Shown here piece after piece: positions 18,102 through 25,843 of a DNA stretch of 64,000 nucleotides. Location of the stretch: assembly GCF_049800955.1 (NCBI RefSeq), contig NZ_JBNAGA010000001.1:992001-1056000 (forward strand), read 5' to 3'. Made by a program: the position numbers and the translations under genes. Source of the DNA: JAKVBH01 sp049800955 (GTDB lineage Bacteria > Pseudomonadota > Alphaproteobacteria > Rhodobacterales > Rhodobacteraceae). The notes under the pieces are model-generated. The model had not been told where the DNA came from and did not search any database. It worked only from the letters and a program-made list of their open reading frames with translations. How positions within the stretch are numbered: position 1 is the stretch's first letter; each line of letters starts with the position of its first letter.

Positions 18102-19355
18102 ATGCCTGAATATGCACCACTTGATCTGCCAGAGCATCCGCGGCTCACCGAGAATATCACTCATTTTGCCAGAGCGTTGCGCCGCGCAGGCCTGCCGATT
18201 GGGCCCGGGCGCGTGATGGACGCGATCCGCGCTGTCGAAGCCGCAGGTTTCACGAACAAGACGGACTTTTACTGGACTTTGCACGCCTGTTTCGTCAACC
18301 GGCCCGAACACCGCGCGACATTCTCCCAGATCTTCCGGCTTTACTGGCGCGACCCGCGCTTCATGGAGCACATGATGTCCCTCATGTTGCCCGCCATTCG
18401 CGGTGTAAGCGAAGACCGACAGACGCAAGCTGCAGAGAAACGCGCCGCAGAAGCCTTGCTCGACGGGATGGGTGAAGCGCCCGAACCCGAAAACGAAAAG
18501 AATGAGGGAACTGAGATCGACGTCGACGCCTCGATGACAATCTCTGAGGAGGAAAAGCTCAAATCGCTCGATTTTGAACAGATGTCGACGGAGGAAATGT
18601 CCCGCACCAAGCGCATGCTGGCCCGGCTGACACTCCCCGTGCCCCCCATCAAGTCGCGCCGCGCAAAGGCGACGCACCTTGGACCAAGGGTGGATTTCAA
18701 ATCCACCTTGCGGGCCTCGATGCGCCGGGGTGGTGAGCTACACGAATTGCGTTTCAAAGAACCGCGGATCCGTTGGCCCAATCTTGTGACGCTCTGCGAT
18801 ATTTCGGGTTCGATGAGCACGTATTCCCGCGTCATCCTGCATTTCCTGCATGCGGTCTCCAATGAAAAGGGCGCTGGCTGGGCTAAGGTTCATGCCTTTA
18901 CCTTCGGCACACGTCTGACCAACATTACACGTCATCTGCAGCGCAGAGATGTCGACGCGGCGCTGGCGGCGGCAGGTTCGGAGGCGCAGGATTGGGAAGG
19001 CGGGACACGGATCGGGGATTGTCTGACCACGTTCAACAAGGACTGGTCGCGCCGCGTCATGGGGCAGGGCGCGGTTGTGCTGCTGATCACAGATGGATTG
19101 GATCGCGGGGAGCCCAAGGTTCTTGCCGATGCAATGGAGCGGCTCCATTTGTCCTCGCGCCATCTGATCTGGCTCAATCCGCTTCTGCGTTTTGACGGAT
19201 TTGCCGCCAAGGCGCAGGGCATACGCACGATGCTGCCCCATGTGGATACGTTTCGCGCAGGCCATTCCATCGCCTCCATAGAAGCGCTGGCCGAGGCCAT
19301 CGCCACGCCGTCTGACCCGGGTGAGAAATCGCGTTTGTTGGCGGCGGTCTCTTGA
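18102..19355 (+). CDS. CoxE-like VWA domain protein
   Basis: A 417-residue soluble protein with a C-terminal von Willebrand A domain carrying MIDAS motif TLCDISGSMSTYSR and the second acidic site LLITDGLDRG. The N-terminal half (LRRAGLPIGPGRVMDAIRAV) is typical of CoxE-like proteins, with an acidic linker rich in Glu around residues 125-165. It is the expected partner of the MoxR ATPase. The Met at 18102 (MPEYAPLD) is chosen over a Met 33 codons earlier because homologous proteins start near this point, but ribosome-binding support is weak. Confidence 0.85.
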   Translation: MPEYAPLDLPEHPRLTENITHFARALRRAGLPIGPGRVMDAIRAVEAAGFTNKTDFYWTLHACFVNRPEHRATFSQIFRLYWRDPRFMEHMMSLMLPAIRGVSEDRQTQAAEKRAAEALLDGMGEAPEPENEKNEGTEIDVDASMTISEEEKLKSLDFEQMSTEEMSRTKRMLARLTLPVPPIKSRRAKATHLGPRVDFKSTLRASMRRGGELHELRFKEPRIRWPNLVTLCDISGSMSTYSRVILHFLHAVSNEKGAGWAKVHAFTFGTRLTNITRHLQRRDVDAALAAAGSEAQDWEGGTRIGDCLTTFNKDWSRRVMGQGAVVLLITDGLDRGEPKVLADAMERLHLSSRHLIWLNPLLRFDGFAAKAQGIRTMLPHVDTFRAGHSIASIEALAEAIATPSDPGEKSRLLAAVS

Positions 19356-19467
19356 AGACGGAACGCCGGGCATATCTAACAAGAGGCGCAGGGGCGCAAC
19401 GCTGCGCCCGTCTGGGTTTGTGAGATCAGGCCGCGCACGCAATCTGCGCACAAGGGGAGAGACACCA

Positions 19468-20442
19468 ATGGACATGATGCCCGAAGTGGCCCTTGAGTGG
19501 TTCCGCGCTGGCCGAAAGGTCGCGCTTGCCACAGTTGTCGAGACCTGGGGATCAGCGCCGCGCCGCGTCGGCGCGCAATTGGTTGTGGACGGCGAGGCCC
19601 AGATGATGGGCTCCGTTTCGGGGGGATGCGTTGAAGGGGCCGTCGTTGTCGAGGCGCTCGAGGCCATGGAGGAGGGCGCGTCCCGCCTCCTGGAATTCGG
19701 CATATCGGACGGTGACGCCTTCGCCGTGGGGCTGGCCTGCGGTGGAACGATCCGCGTGCTCGTTGAGCCGATCGGATCCGTCCTGACCGAGGAGATGCTG
19801 GCAGCCCTCGTCGATGCGCGGGCCGCGCGGCGTCCGATTGCCTATGTGGTAAATCCCCAAATGAATACGCGCGATCTTGCGTTCGAGGGCCATGATGCGC
19901 GCTTTCGCAAAGACCGGTCCGGTTTCGAGGAGGATGGAGAGACATTTGTCGCCATTCACAACCCGCCTCTGAGGCTCATATGCGTGGGCGCCGTTCATAT
20001 CGCGCAAGGGCTGGTGCCCATGGCGCGCGCGGTCGGCTATGACGTGACGGTCATTGACCCGCGCGAAAGCTTTGCATCGCCCGAGCGCTTCCCCGAGACG
20101 GATCTGATGCATGACTGGCCTGACGAGGCTGTCGCGACGCTGGGCATGGATGCGCGCACCGCGCTGGTGTTGCTGACCCATGATCCCAAGCTTGATGATC
20201 CCGCGCTCATGGCCGGCCTTTCCGCGGAGTGCTTCTACATTGGGGCTCTTGGATCGACGCGCACCCATGCCAAACGGTTGCAGCGCCTGACCGAGGCAGG
20301 CTTTACGCAGGCGCAGATGGATCGCATTCATGGGCCGATTGGCCTCGATATCGGAGCGGCGAGCCCTGCGGAGATTGCTGTATCGATCATGGCGGAGATG
20401 ACGCAGGTCCTGCGCATAGGCGGCTTGGGCCCGTCGGAATGA
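19468..20442 (+). CDS. XdhC family molybdenum cofactor chaperone (CoxF-like)
   Basis: A 324-residue XdhC/CoxI protein. The N-terminal part has TWGSAPRRVG and the conserved SGGCVEGAVV; the C-terminal Rossmann-like part has LICVGAVHIAQGLVPMARA and the end motif GLDIGAASPAEIAVSIMAE. XdhC proteins bind and sulfurate Moco before insertion into xanthine-dehydrogenase-family enzymes. AAGGGGAGAG precedes the ATG at 19468. Its stop overlaps the next gene as ATGA. Confidence 0.9.
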   Translation: MDMMPEVALEWFRAGRKVALATVVETWGSAPRRVGAQLVVDGEAQMMGSVSGGCVEGAVVVEALEAMEEGASRLLEFGISDGDAFAVGLACGGTIRVLVEPIGSVLTEEMLAALVDARAARRPIAYVVNPQMNTRDLAFEGHDARFRKDRSGFEEDGETFVAIHNPPLRLICVGAVHIAQGLVPMARAVGYDVTVIDPRESFASPERFPETDLMHDWPDEAVATLGMDARTALVLLTHDPKLDDPALMAGLSAECFYIGALGSTRTHAKRLQRLTEAGFTQAQMDRIHGPIGLDIGAASPAEIAVSIMAEMTQVLRIGGLGPSE

Positions 20443-21437
20443 AGTTTGGCCCGCTTCCCTTGAGTGAGGCCACGGGCGCCGTTCTGGCGCATTCCGTGGC
20501 TTTGCCGGAGACGCGGCTTCGCAAGGGCTTGGTGTTGACGCAAGACCATGTCGCGATGCTGCGCGCTGAGGGGCATGAAACGGTGGTGGCTGCCGTTCTG
20601 GATGCGGAAGATGTCGATGAAAACACGGCCGCCGCCGCTTTGGCGCGCGCCTTGGTGCCTGATCCGGACGCGGCAAAATTGCGCATTGAGAGCGCATTCA
20701 CGGGCCGCGTGAACATCCTCGCGGATGGTCCGGGCGTTGTGACATTGGACGAAGCGCGGTTGCGCGCGCTCAATCTGGTGCACCCAATGATCACACTGGC
20801 CACCGTGCCGCCGTTCCAGCAGATGACAGATGGCGGCATGGTCGGGACAGTGAAGATCATCTCCTACGGCGTGCCAAAATCGGCGCTGGAGGCTGCATGT
20901 CGTGCTGGGACAGATGCGATGGCTCTTGCGCCCCCTGAGATCAAGAGCGCGGGGCTGGTCGTGACGGAAATCCCGGGCGGTGCGGGGGAAAAAGGCGTCG
21001 CAGCCATTGAAGCGCGCCTCGACGCGCTGGATATCTCGCTCGACGCGGTGGTGAGCGTGCCGCATGAGCAATCCCGGATCTGCGAGGCGCTCAAGGCCGT
21101 ACCAGGGGACATGGTTCTCATACTGACGGGCTCCGCCACGTCTGACCCGCATGACGTGGCCCCCGAAGCTGTGCGCCAGGCGGGCGGGCAAGTCACGCGG
21201 TTTGGCATGCCGGTGGACCCCGGCAATCTCCTGTTTCTGGGAGAACTTGGACAGCGTCCGATCATAGGTTTGCCGGGCTGTGCGCGCTCCCCTGCGCTCA
21301 ATGGTGCGGATTGGGTCCTGTCGCGCGTGGCCTGCGGCCTGACGGTGAGCCATGCGGATATCGCTGGTATGGGCGTCGGCGGGCTGCTGAAGGAAATCCC
21401 GACACGGCCGCATCCCCGCCGCAAGCGCCGGAGCTGA
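20439..21437 (+). CDS. Molybdopterin-binding protein (MoCF biosynthesis domain)
   Basis: A 332-residue protein with an N-terminal MoeA-like segment (LPLSEATGAVLAHSV) and a C-terminal MoCF_biosynth fold containing LTGSATSDPHDVAPEA and GMPVDPGNLLFLGELG. In related clusters such a domain pairs with, or is fused to, a MobA-like nucleotidyltransferase; none follows here. The ATG overlaps the XdhC TGA by four bases, so translation is coupled. It ends the MoxR-CoxE-XdhC cluster. It is convergent with infC. Confidence 0.85.
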   Translation: MKFGPLPLSEATGAVLAHSVALPETRLRKGLVLTQDHVAMLRAEGHETVVAAVLDAEDVDENTAAAALARALVPDPDAAKLRIESAFTGRVNILADGPGVVTLDEARLRALNLVHPMITLATVPPFQQMTDGGMVGTVKIISYGVPKSALEAACRAGTDAMALAPPEIKSAGLVVTEIPGGAGEKGVAAIEARLDALDISLDAVVSVPHEQSRICEALKAVPGDMVLILTGSATSDPHDVAPEAVRQAGGQVTRFGMPVDPGNLLFLGELGQRPIIGLPGCARSPALNGADWVLSRVACGLTVSHADIAGMGVGGLLKEIPTRPHPRRKRRS

Positions 21438-21454
21438 ACGCTACACGCATCTCG

Positions 21455-21484
21455 CAAAAAAGGCTCCGCATTTCCGCAGAGCCT
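21455..21484 (-). terminator. infC terminator with GAAA tetraloop
   Basis: On the minus strand AGGCTCTGCG-GAAA-TGCGGAGCCT (two G-T wobbles) is followed by TTTTTT. It lies beyond both duplicated infC 3' ends, so they would be transcribed as a long 3' UTR. Confidence 0.85.
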
Positions 21485-21511
21485 CGCGTCACAATTGGGA
21501 TGTGACGGTGC

Positions 21512-21781
21512 TTACTTTTGAGGAAGCGGTGCGATCATCATGATCATCTGGCGACCTTCCCGTCATATCTGAAAGATGTGACCAACCGGCAATTGATTGC
21601 ATGCAATCAATGAGAGGTGGCCCGGCGGTTGCGCCGGGCGCAGATTTTACTTTTGAGGGAGCGGTCCGATCATCATGATCATCTGGCGGCCTTCCCGTCA
21701 TATCTGAAAGATGTGACCAACCGGCAATTGATTGCATGCAATCAATGAGAGGTGGCCCGGCGGTTGCGCCGGGCGCAGGTT
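21512..21781. repeat. Two 135-bp tandem copies of the infC 3' end and downstream sequence
   Basis: Units begin at 21512 and 21647, and the same sequence continues into the real infC end at 21782, a period of exactly 135 bp. Each unit carries the last codons of infC (…MIMMIGPLPQK plus stop on the minus strand), a GC-rich hairpin (GCCCGGC…GCCGGGC) and a perfect 20-bp palindrome, ATTGATTGCATGCAATCAAT (21592-21611 and 21727-21746). The right unit matches the gene end exactly; the left unit has a few substitutions. There is no start-codon-driven reading frame of its own that I believe. This repeat fills the otherwise gene-less 21438-21781 interval together with the terminator. Confidence 0.93.
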
Positions 21782-22330
21782 TTACTTTTGAGGGAGCGGT
21801 CCGATCATCATGATCATCTGGCGGCCTTCCATCTTGGGCATGTTCTCGACTTTGCCCAGCTCCTTGATGTCCTCGGCTACACGCTCCAGCAGCTCACGCC
21901 CGAGGTTCTGGTGCGCCATTTCCCGGCCGCGAAAGCGCAGGGTAACTTTGACCTTGTCGCCGTTTTCCAGAAACTTGAACACATTGCGCATTTTGACATC
22001 ATAGTCATGCGTATCGGTGTTGGGCCGGAACTTGACCTCTTTCACCTCGATGATCTTTTGCTTTTTGCGCGCCTCGGATTCCCGCTTTTGCTGTTCATAT
22101 TTGAACTTGCCAAAATCCATAATCTTGCACACGGGCGGATTGGCATTGGGGGAGATTTCAACGAGGTCGAGGCCAGCATCTTCGGCCATATCCATCGCAC
22201 GGTCTGGTGTAACGACCCCGACATTCTCGCCGTCTGCGCCAATAAGGCGGATTTCGTTGGCACGAATTCGGTCGTTGACGCGCGGGCCAGTATCTCGTGT
22301 CGGCGGCGCGTTGTGTGGTCTGCGGGCTAT
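21782..22330 (-). CDS. infC: Translation initiation factor IF-3, probable AUA start
   Basis: A 182-residue IF-3 that binds the 30S subunit and checks start codon and initiator tRNA. Family motifs are RVNDRIRANEIRLI, the linker QKRESEARKKQK and the C-terminal VKVTLRFRGREMAHQNLG. No ATG, GTG or TTG lies at the conserved N terminus. An ATA at 22330 (ATA GCC CGC AGA) is preceded by AAGGAG seven bases upstream. infC is known for non-canonical starts (AUU in E. coli) that make it self-regulating. The in-frame ATG at 22537 would add 69 residues unlike any IF-3. The 3' end is duplicated downstream. Confidence 0.92.
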   Translation of the reverse strand: MARRPHNAPPTRDTGPRVNDRIRANEIRLIGADGENVGVVTPDRAMDMAEDAGLDLVEISPNANPPVCKIMDFGKFKYEQQKRESEARKKQKIIEVKEVKFRPNTDTHDYDVKMRNVFKFLENGDKVKVTLRFRGREMAHQNLGRELLERVAEDIKELGKVENMPKMEGRQMIMMIGPLPQK

Positions 22331-22523
22331 GGGATCACTCCTTTGATCATTGCAGAAACAATGGGAGCCAAGGTAAATGCGCGCCTTTCCGCTTTCAAGC
22401 GGCAATTGGGCAAGTTGATGCGCATTTGCGCAACTTCCCCTTGAGGGTGGGGCCAGGGACACGCATTTGAGGGGCAGAAGAGCGGCCCGGGTGGGGTTGC
22501 TCGTCAATAGTAAGAGGATTGAG

Positions 22524-23522
22524 ATGAGAACGTTCATCTTGGCGATTGTCGCGGCCGCTGTGGCTGTGGGTGGGTATGTCTGGTTTTCGGGTCAGCAAAC
22601 GCAGGAGGCCGCTGTTCCAGCGCCAGCTGCACCGGCGGAAGAGCCCGTTGTGGACGCTGTCGAAGCAGAGGCGGAAACCGTTGTTGAGGAGGCCGCCGAG
22701 GCGGCTGAAGCAACTGAGGATGCCGTTGAGACGGCAGTAGAAGACGCGTCAGACGCAGCGCAAAGCGTTGCGGACAGCGTAACCGGCGCGGTGGAAGAGG
22801 CCGCGGAAAGCGTCACGGAGGCTGCGGAAACAGCTGTTGAGGACGCTGTCGAGACAACTCGCGAGGCGGTAGAAGGTGCAGTTGCGTCCGTACTGGATGG
22901 CTCAAGTGACGTGGCGGGTGCCGTTGAAGCCCTGACGCAGGACGTGACGGAGGCGGCTCAGGGCGCGGCGCAAGCGGTGACAGACGCCGCCAGTGATGTG
23001 GCCTCGGGTGCAGCAGAGGCTGTTACACAAACGGCGCAAGACGCGGTCGAGGCCGCGACGGACACTGCAACAGATGCGGCAGAGACTGCGGCTGAAACGG
23101 CGGAAGCCGCGGCAGAGGAGGCCGGCGATGCCGCCGAAGCTGCCACTGAAAATGCCACTGAAAATGCCGCAGAGAGCGCCACTGAGAGCGCCACCGAGGC
23201 TGCGCAACAGGCCGCAGATGGCGCGAGCGAGCTGGCCGAAACCGCAACCGAAGCGGCAGACGATGCCGCGCAAGCGACGCAAGACGAGGTCAGCGACGCC
23301 GCGGAAACGGCCGCGGACGGTGGCACGGAACTCATGTCGATGGCGCGTGACCTGCTCAGCCCCGATGGGTTTGATCTCGACAAAGTGTCCGAGCTGATCG
23401 AGGCATCCGAGATCGACGATCTGCAAAAATCCGCGCTCAAGCTCGCGGCGAACCAGGCCAAGGACAATCCGGAGTTGCTGCAAGGTGTGCTGGATCAGAT
23501 CAAGCAGGCGATGGGGCTCTAA
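22524..23522 (+). CDS. Ala/Glu/Thr-rich membrane-anchored protein of unknown function
   Basis: A 332-residue protein. Residues 1-20 form an uncleaved signal anchor (MRTFILAIVAAAVAVGGYVW). Residues 30-275 are low-complexity Ala/Glu/Thr/Val with heptad- and undecad-like patterns (ATEAAEDAVETA style), predicted as extended amphipathic helix resembling LEA or apolipoprotein-like stretches. Residues 280-332 (FDLDKVSELIEASEIDDLQK) look globular. No catalytic motif is visible. AAGAGGA precedes the ATG. It is divergent from infC. A periplasmic spacer or stress-protective role is possible but unproven. Confidence 0.75.
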   Translation: MRTFILAIVAAAVAVGGYVWFSGQQTQEAAVPAPAAPAEEPVVDAVEAEAETVVEEAAEAAEATEDAVETAVEDASDAAQSVADSVTGAVEEAAESVTEAAETAVEDAVETTREAVEGAVASVLDGSSDVAGAVEALTQDVTEAAQGAAQAVTDAASDVASGAAEAVTQTAQDAVEAATDTATDAAETAAETAEAAAEEAGDAAEAATENATENAAESATESATEAAQQAADGASELAETATEAADDAAQATQDEVSDAAETAADGGTELMSMARDLLSPDGFDLDKVSELIEASEIDDLQKSALKLAANQAKDNPELLQGVLDQIKQAMGL

Positions 23523-23570
23523 ACCCTACAGTAGGGATGGGGGCGCTGCCCCCGTCCTTCGGACTCCCCC

Positions 23571-23593
23571 GAGGTATTTGGGGACAAAAGAAG
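23571..23593. repeat. Dispersed intergenic motif copy 2 (GAGGTATTTGGGGACAAAAG)
   Basis: It lies between the Ala/Glu-rich gene and fpr, preceded by a GGGGGC-GCT-GCCCCC hairpin (23539-23553), the same hairpin-plus-motif layout as the copy at 63321. Confidence 0.6.
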
Positions 23594-23622
23594 GGGCGGT
23601 CTCTCCGGAGGCCGCCCTTTGT
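23594..23622. terminator. Bidirectional terminator between convergent genes
   Basis: GGGCGG (23594-23599) pairs with CCGCCC (23612-23617), followed by TTTGT on the plus strand and by a T-rich tract on the minus strand. It separates the Ala/Glu-rich gene from fpr. Confidence 0.6.
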
Positions 23623-23646
23623 CTGGTATATGATGGTCAGTTTGGC

Positions 23647-24495
23647 TCAGTCGAGGAACGCTTTTTCCACAACGTAATGAGCAGGTTTCGAGTTTGCCCC
23701 TTCCTCCAACCCGTATTCCTCGAACATCTCCTTAAGCTCAAGGTTGAAGGCGAGGTTGCCGCAGATCATCGCGCGGTCTGTCTCGGGGTTGAGCGGCGGC
23801 GTGCCCAGCTCAGCAAAGGCCTCGCCCGAACGCATCAAATCGGTGATACGCCCCATCTTGGGGCTCTCTTCGCGGGTTGTGGTTGGGTAATACTTGATTT
23901 TCTTCCAGAACCCCTCGCCGATCACCTCGTTCAACAGCTCATCGTCTTTCAGAGCATCGATCAGATCGCGGCCGTAGGTCAATTCGCCCACTTCCCGACA
24001 GGTATGGGTGATGATGACCTCATCGTAGTCTTCATAGGTTTGCGGCTCGCGCAGAAGCGAGGCAAACGGCGCAAAGCCTGTGCCCGTGGCGAAAAACCAG
24101 ATGCGTTTGCCGGGCAAGAGCGCGTCATGGACCAGCGTGCCCACGGGTTTGGGCCGCAGGATGATCTCGTCTCCTGGTTGAATATGCTGAAGCTTCGATG
24201 TGAGCGGGCCGTCAGGCACCTTGATCGAGTAAAACTCCAGCTCTTCGTCCCAGGACGGAGAGGCAATGGAATAGGCGCGCAGGAGCGGCTTTTGTTTGCC
24301 CGTCTCAGGATGCGGATCGCCCATGAGACCGATCATCACAAACTCGCCGGATCGGAAGCGCAGGCTGGCAGGCCGCGTGCAGCGAAAGGAAAAGAGACGG
24401 TCAGTATAGTGTTTGACCTCTGTCACCGTCTGAGCGTCGGGCAGGGTGGGCACTTTGATTGCGGATGCTTCGGTCACGGGTTTTTGCTCTGTCAT
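23647..24495 (-). CDS. fpr: Ferredoxin-NADP+ reductase
   Basis: A 282-residue FAD enzyme exchanging electrons between NADPH and ferredoxin or flavodoxin. The FAD motif is LLRAYSIASP, the NADP phosphate region FFATGTGFAPFASLLR and the nicotinamide-side AMICGNLAF. The C-terminal end HYVVEKAFLD is typical of the bacterial subclass I enzymes of Rhodobacter type. AAGAGACG precedes the ATG. It lies just downstream of, and on the same strand as, the sulfite reductase operon and may supply its electrons, but it is also commonly a stand-alone oxidative-stress gene. Confidence 0.94.
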   Translation of the reverse strand: MTEQKPVTEASAIKVPTLPDAQTVTEVKHYTDRLFSFRCTRPASLRFRSGEFVMIGLMGDPHPETGKQKPLLRAYSIASPSWDEELEFYSIKVPDGPLTSKLQHIQPGDEIILRPKPVGTLVHDALLPGKRIWFFATGTGFAPFASLLREPQTYEDYDEVIITHTCREVGELTYGRDLIDALKDDELLNEVIGEGFWKKIKYYPTTTREESPKMGRITDLMRSGEAFAELGTPPLNPETDRAMICGNLAFNLELKEMFEEYGLEEGANSKPAHYVVEKAFLD

Positions 24496-24635
24496 GGTAT
24501 CGTCTCTTGCAGCACTAAAGCCACATGCGGGATTTAGCTTTGATCTGCGTCAGGTTCAAATGGGCGTGTCCCGACCTGTCATAAGGTGACGAGGTCGGGT
24601 CGAGATGTCAATTTCAATTGACAGTTGGGGCGCGG

Positions 24636-25079
24636 TCAGCCTGCGACGATGGCGGGGCCGGGTGCGACCGCAGGGCCAGCCCGCAAGCGCGATTGGTAAT
24701 CATGGGCTTGCCAATCGGCGCGAAAGCGCCATTGCGCTTCTGGTTGGCGTGCAGCGCGTGCGTCGTCGATTTCGACCTCGTCAAACCCCGCGCGTCGGGT
24801 CATTGCGTATTGATCCGCCAACACATCACCACGGGCGCGCAGCCGACCGCGGTAGCCCTTGAGGCGCAGGAGCCGCGCGAGCGTAAATCCGCGCCCGTCT
24901 GCTGAGCTTTTGAAGGTGATCCGGATCATCTCGAGGGCGGGGAAACGGCTTTCGATCTGATCAATGTCAGCGTCCGACGCAAGATCCAGCGCGGGCGCAT
25001 CGTTGGCGCAATCCAGTGTGGCGAACGGGGCTGTCCAGTCATCTTGCGAAAAGCCTGTGTCGGTCACGAGATGGGTCAT
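24636..25079 (-). CDS. DUF934 protein linked to sulfite reduction
   Basis: A 147-residue soluble protein of the DUF934 family (PF06073), which is regularly encoded with cysI and cysH in proteobacteria. The conserved block is RLLRLKGYRGRLRARGDVLADQ. Its biochemical role is not established; an accessory part in sulfite reductase electron supply has been suggested by context. The ATG overlaps the cysH stop (ATGA) and has AGGAG seven bases upstream. It is the last gene of the five-gene operon. Confidence 0.85.
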   Translation of the reverse strand: MTHLVTDTGFSQDDWTAPFATLDCANDAPALDLASDADIDQIESRFPALEMIRITFKSSADGRGFTLARLLRLKGYRGRLRARGDVLADQYAMTRRAGFDEVEIDDARAARQPEAQWRFRADWQAHDYQSRLRAGPAVAPGPAIVAG

Positions 25080-25792
25080 GTGAATTCTCCTGTTTTTGCA
25101 TCCCGCGTCTGAGGGAGGTGGATGCCGCATTCGGTTTTGTTGGATCCGCGCCAACGACCGGCGCGTGGATCGTCGCCAGCGCGCACGGGTTGGGTACAGG
25201 GTGCACAGCCCAGCGACGGATAGCCCCGCGCCACGAGCGGATGCCGGGGCAGGCGGTTTTGCTCCATGTATTCATTCAGATCTTGTGGTGCCCAATACGC
25301 CAGCGGGTTGATCTTGAGTTGCCCTGCCGCGCGTTCGAAATGCGCGAGACAGCTGCGCTCAGCCGATTGAAAGCGTTTGCGCCCGGTGATCCAGCCGTCA
25401 AAGCCTGCAAGGCCGCGCGCAAGTGGCCGTGACTTGCGCAACGCGCAGCAGCGATTCGGATCGCTGGCATGCAGGGCGCCTTGGGGGTCTTCCCGCGACA
25501 GCTCTGCCGCGTCTGCAGACAGGATGCGGATGTTTTGTAAATTCAGTCGCTCAGCCAATTCCATCTGGTAGGCGAGGGTTTCGGCAAAGAGCTTTCCGGT
25601 ATCCAGAAAGAGCACGGGCGCCCGGCGATTGATAATGGCCACCATGTGCAACAACACTACCGAATCCGCACCAAAGCTGGAGACCATGGCGATGCGTCCC
25701 AGTCTGCCGGACAGGGCTTCTTGCAATACGGCATGGGCGCCATGGTGGCGAAAGGTGGAATTCAGATGGTCAACGTCATGTGGCTGGGCCAT
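25076..25792 (-). CDS. cysH: Assimilatory adenylylsulfate (APS) reductase
   Basis: A 238-residue CysH-family protein. The cysteine pairs RCCALRK and GCAPC mark the [4Fe-4S] APS-reducing type rather than the PAPS type. The redox-active C-terminal motif KTECGIH and the substrate loop SSFGADSVVLLH are present. It reduces APS to sulfite with thioredoxin. The start ATG lacks a strong ribosome-binding site. A copy of the dispersed GTATTTGG motif lies in the 51-bp gap after cysI. Confidence 0.93.
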   Translation of the reverse strand: MAQPHDVDHLNSTFRHHGAHAVLQEALSGRLGRIAMVSSFGADSVVLLHMVAIINRRAPVLFLDTGKLFAETLAYQMELAERLNLQNIRILSADAAELSREDPQGALHASDPNRCCALRKSRPLARGLAGFDGWITGRKRFQSAERSCLAHFERAAGQLKINPLAYWAPQDLNEYMEQNRLPRHPLVARGYPSLGCAPCTQPVRAGDDPRAGRWRGSNKTECGIHLPQTRDAKTGEFT

Positions 25793-25803
25793 GGGAGCAC
25801 TTT

Positions 25804-25824
25804 GCGTATTTGGAGCCAGAAGAA
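25804..25824. repeat. Dispersed intergenic motif copy 3 (GCGTATTTGGAGCCAGAAGA)
   Basis: It sits in the short cysI-cysH gap inside an operon. The sequence closely matches copy 4 at 36935, differing in one base of the GGGG run. Confidence 0.55.
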
Positions 25825-25843
25825 ACGGGGGCGCGGTGCCAGA

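Noticed and set aside
21489..21737. 82-codon minus-strand frame with a twice-repeated peptide (MQSIAGWSHLSDMTGR)
   Set aside because: It is created by the 135-bp tandem repeat, is out of frame with infC and has no ribosome-binding site.
22331..22537. 69-codon N-terminal extension of infC from an ATG at 22537
   Set aside because: The sequence is unlike IF-3 and covers the Shine-Dalgarno sequence before the ATA start.
22902..23483. Arg/Leu-rich minus-strand frames opposite the Ala/Glu-rich gene
   Set aside because: Low-complexity GCN/GAN codons open every frame on the opposite strand.
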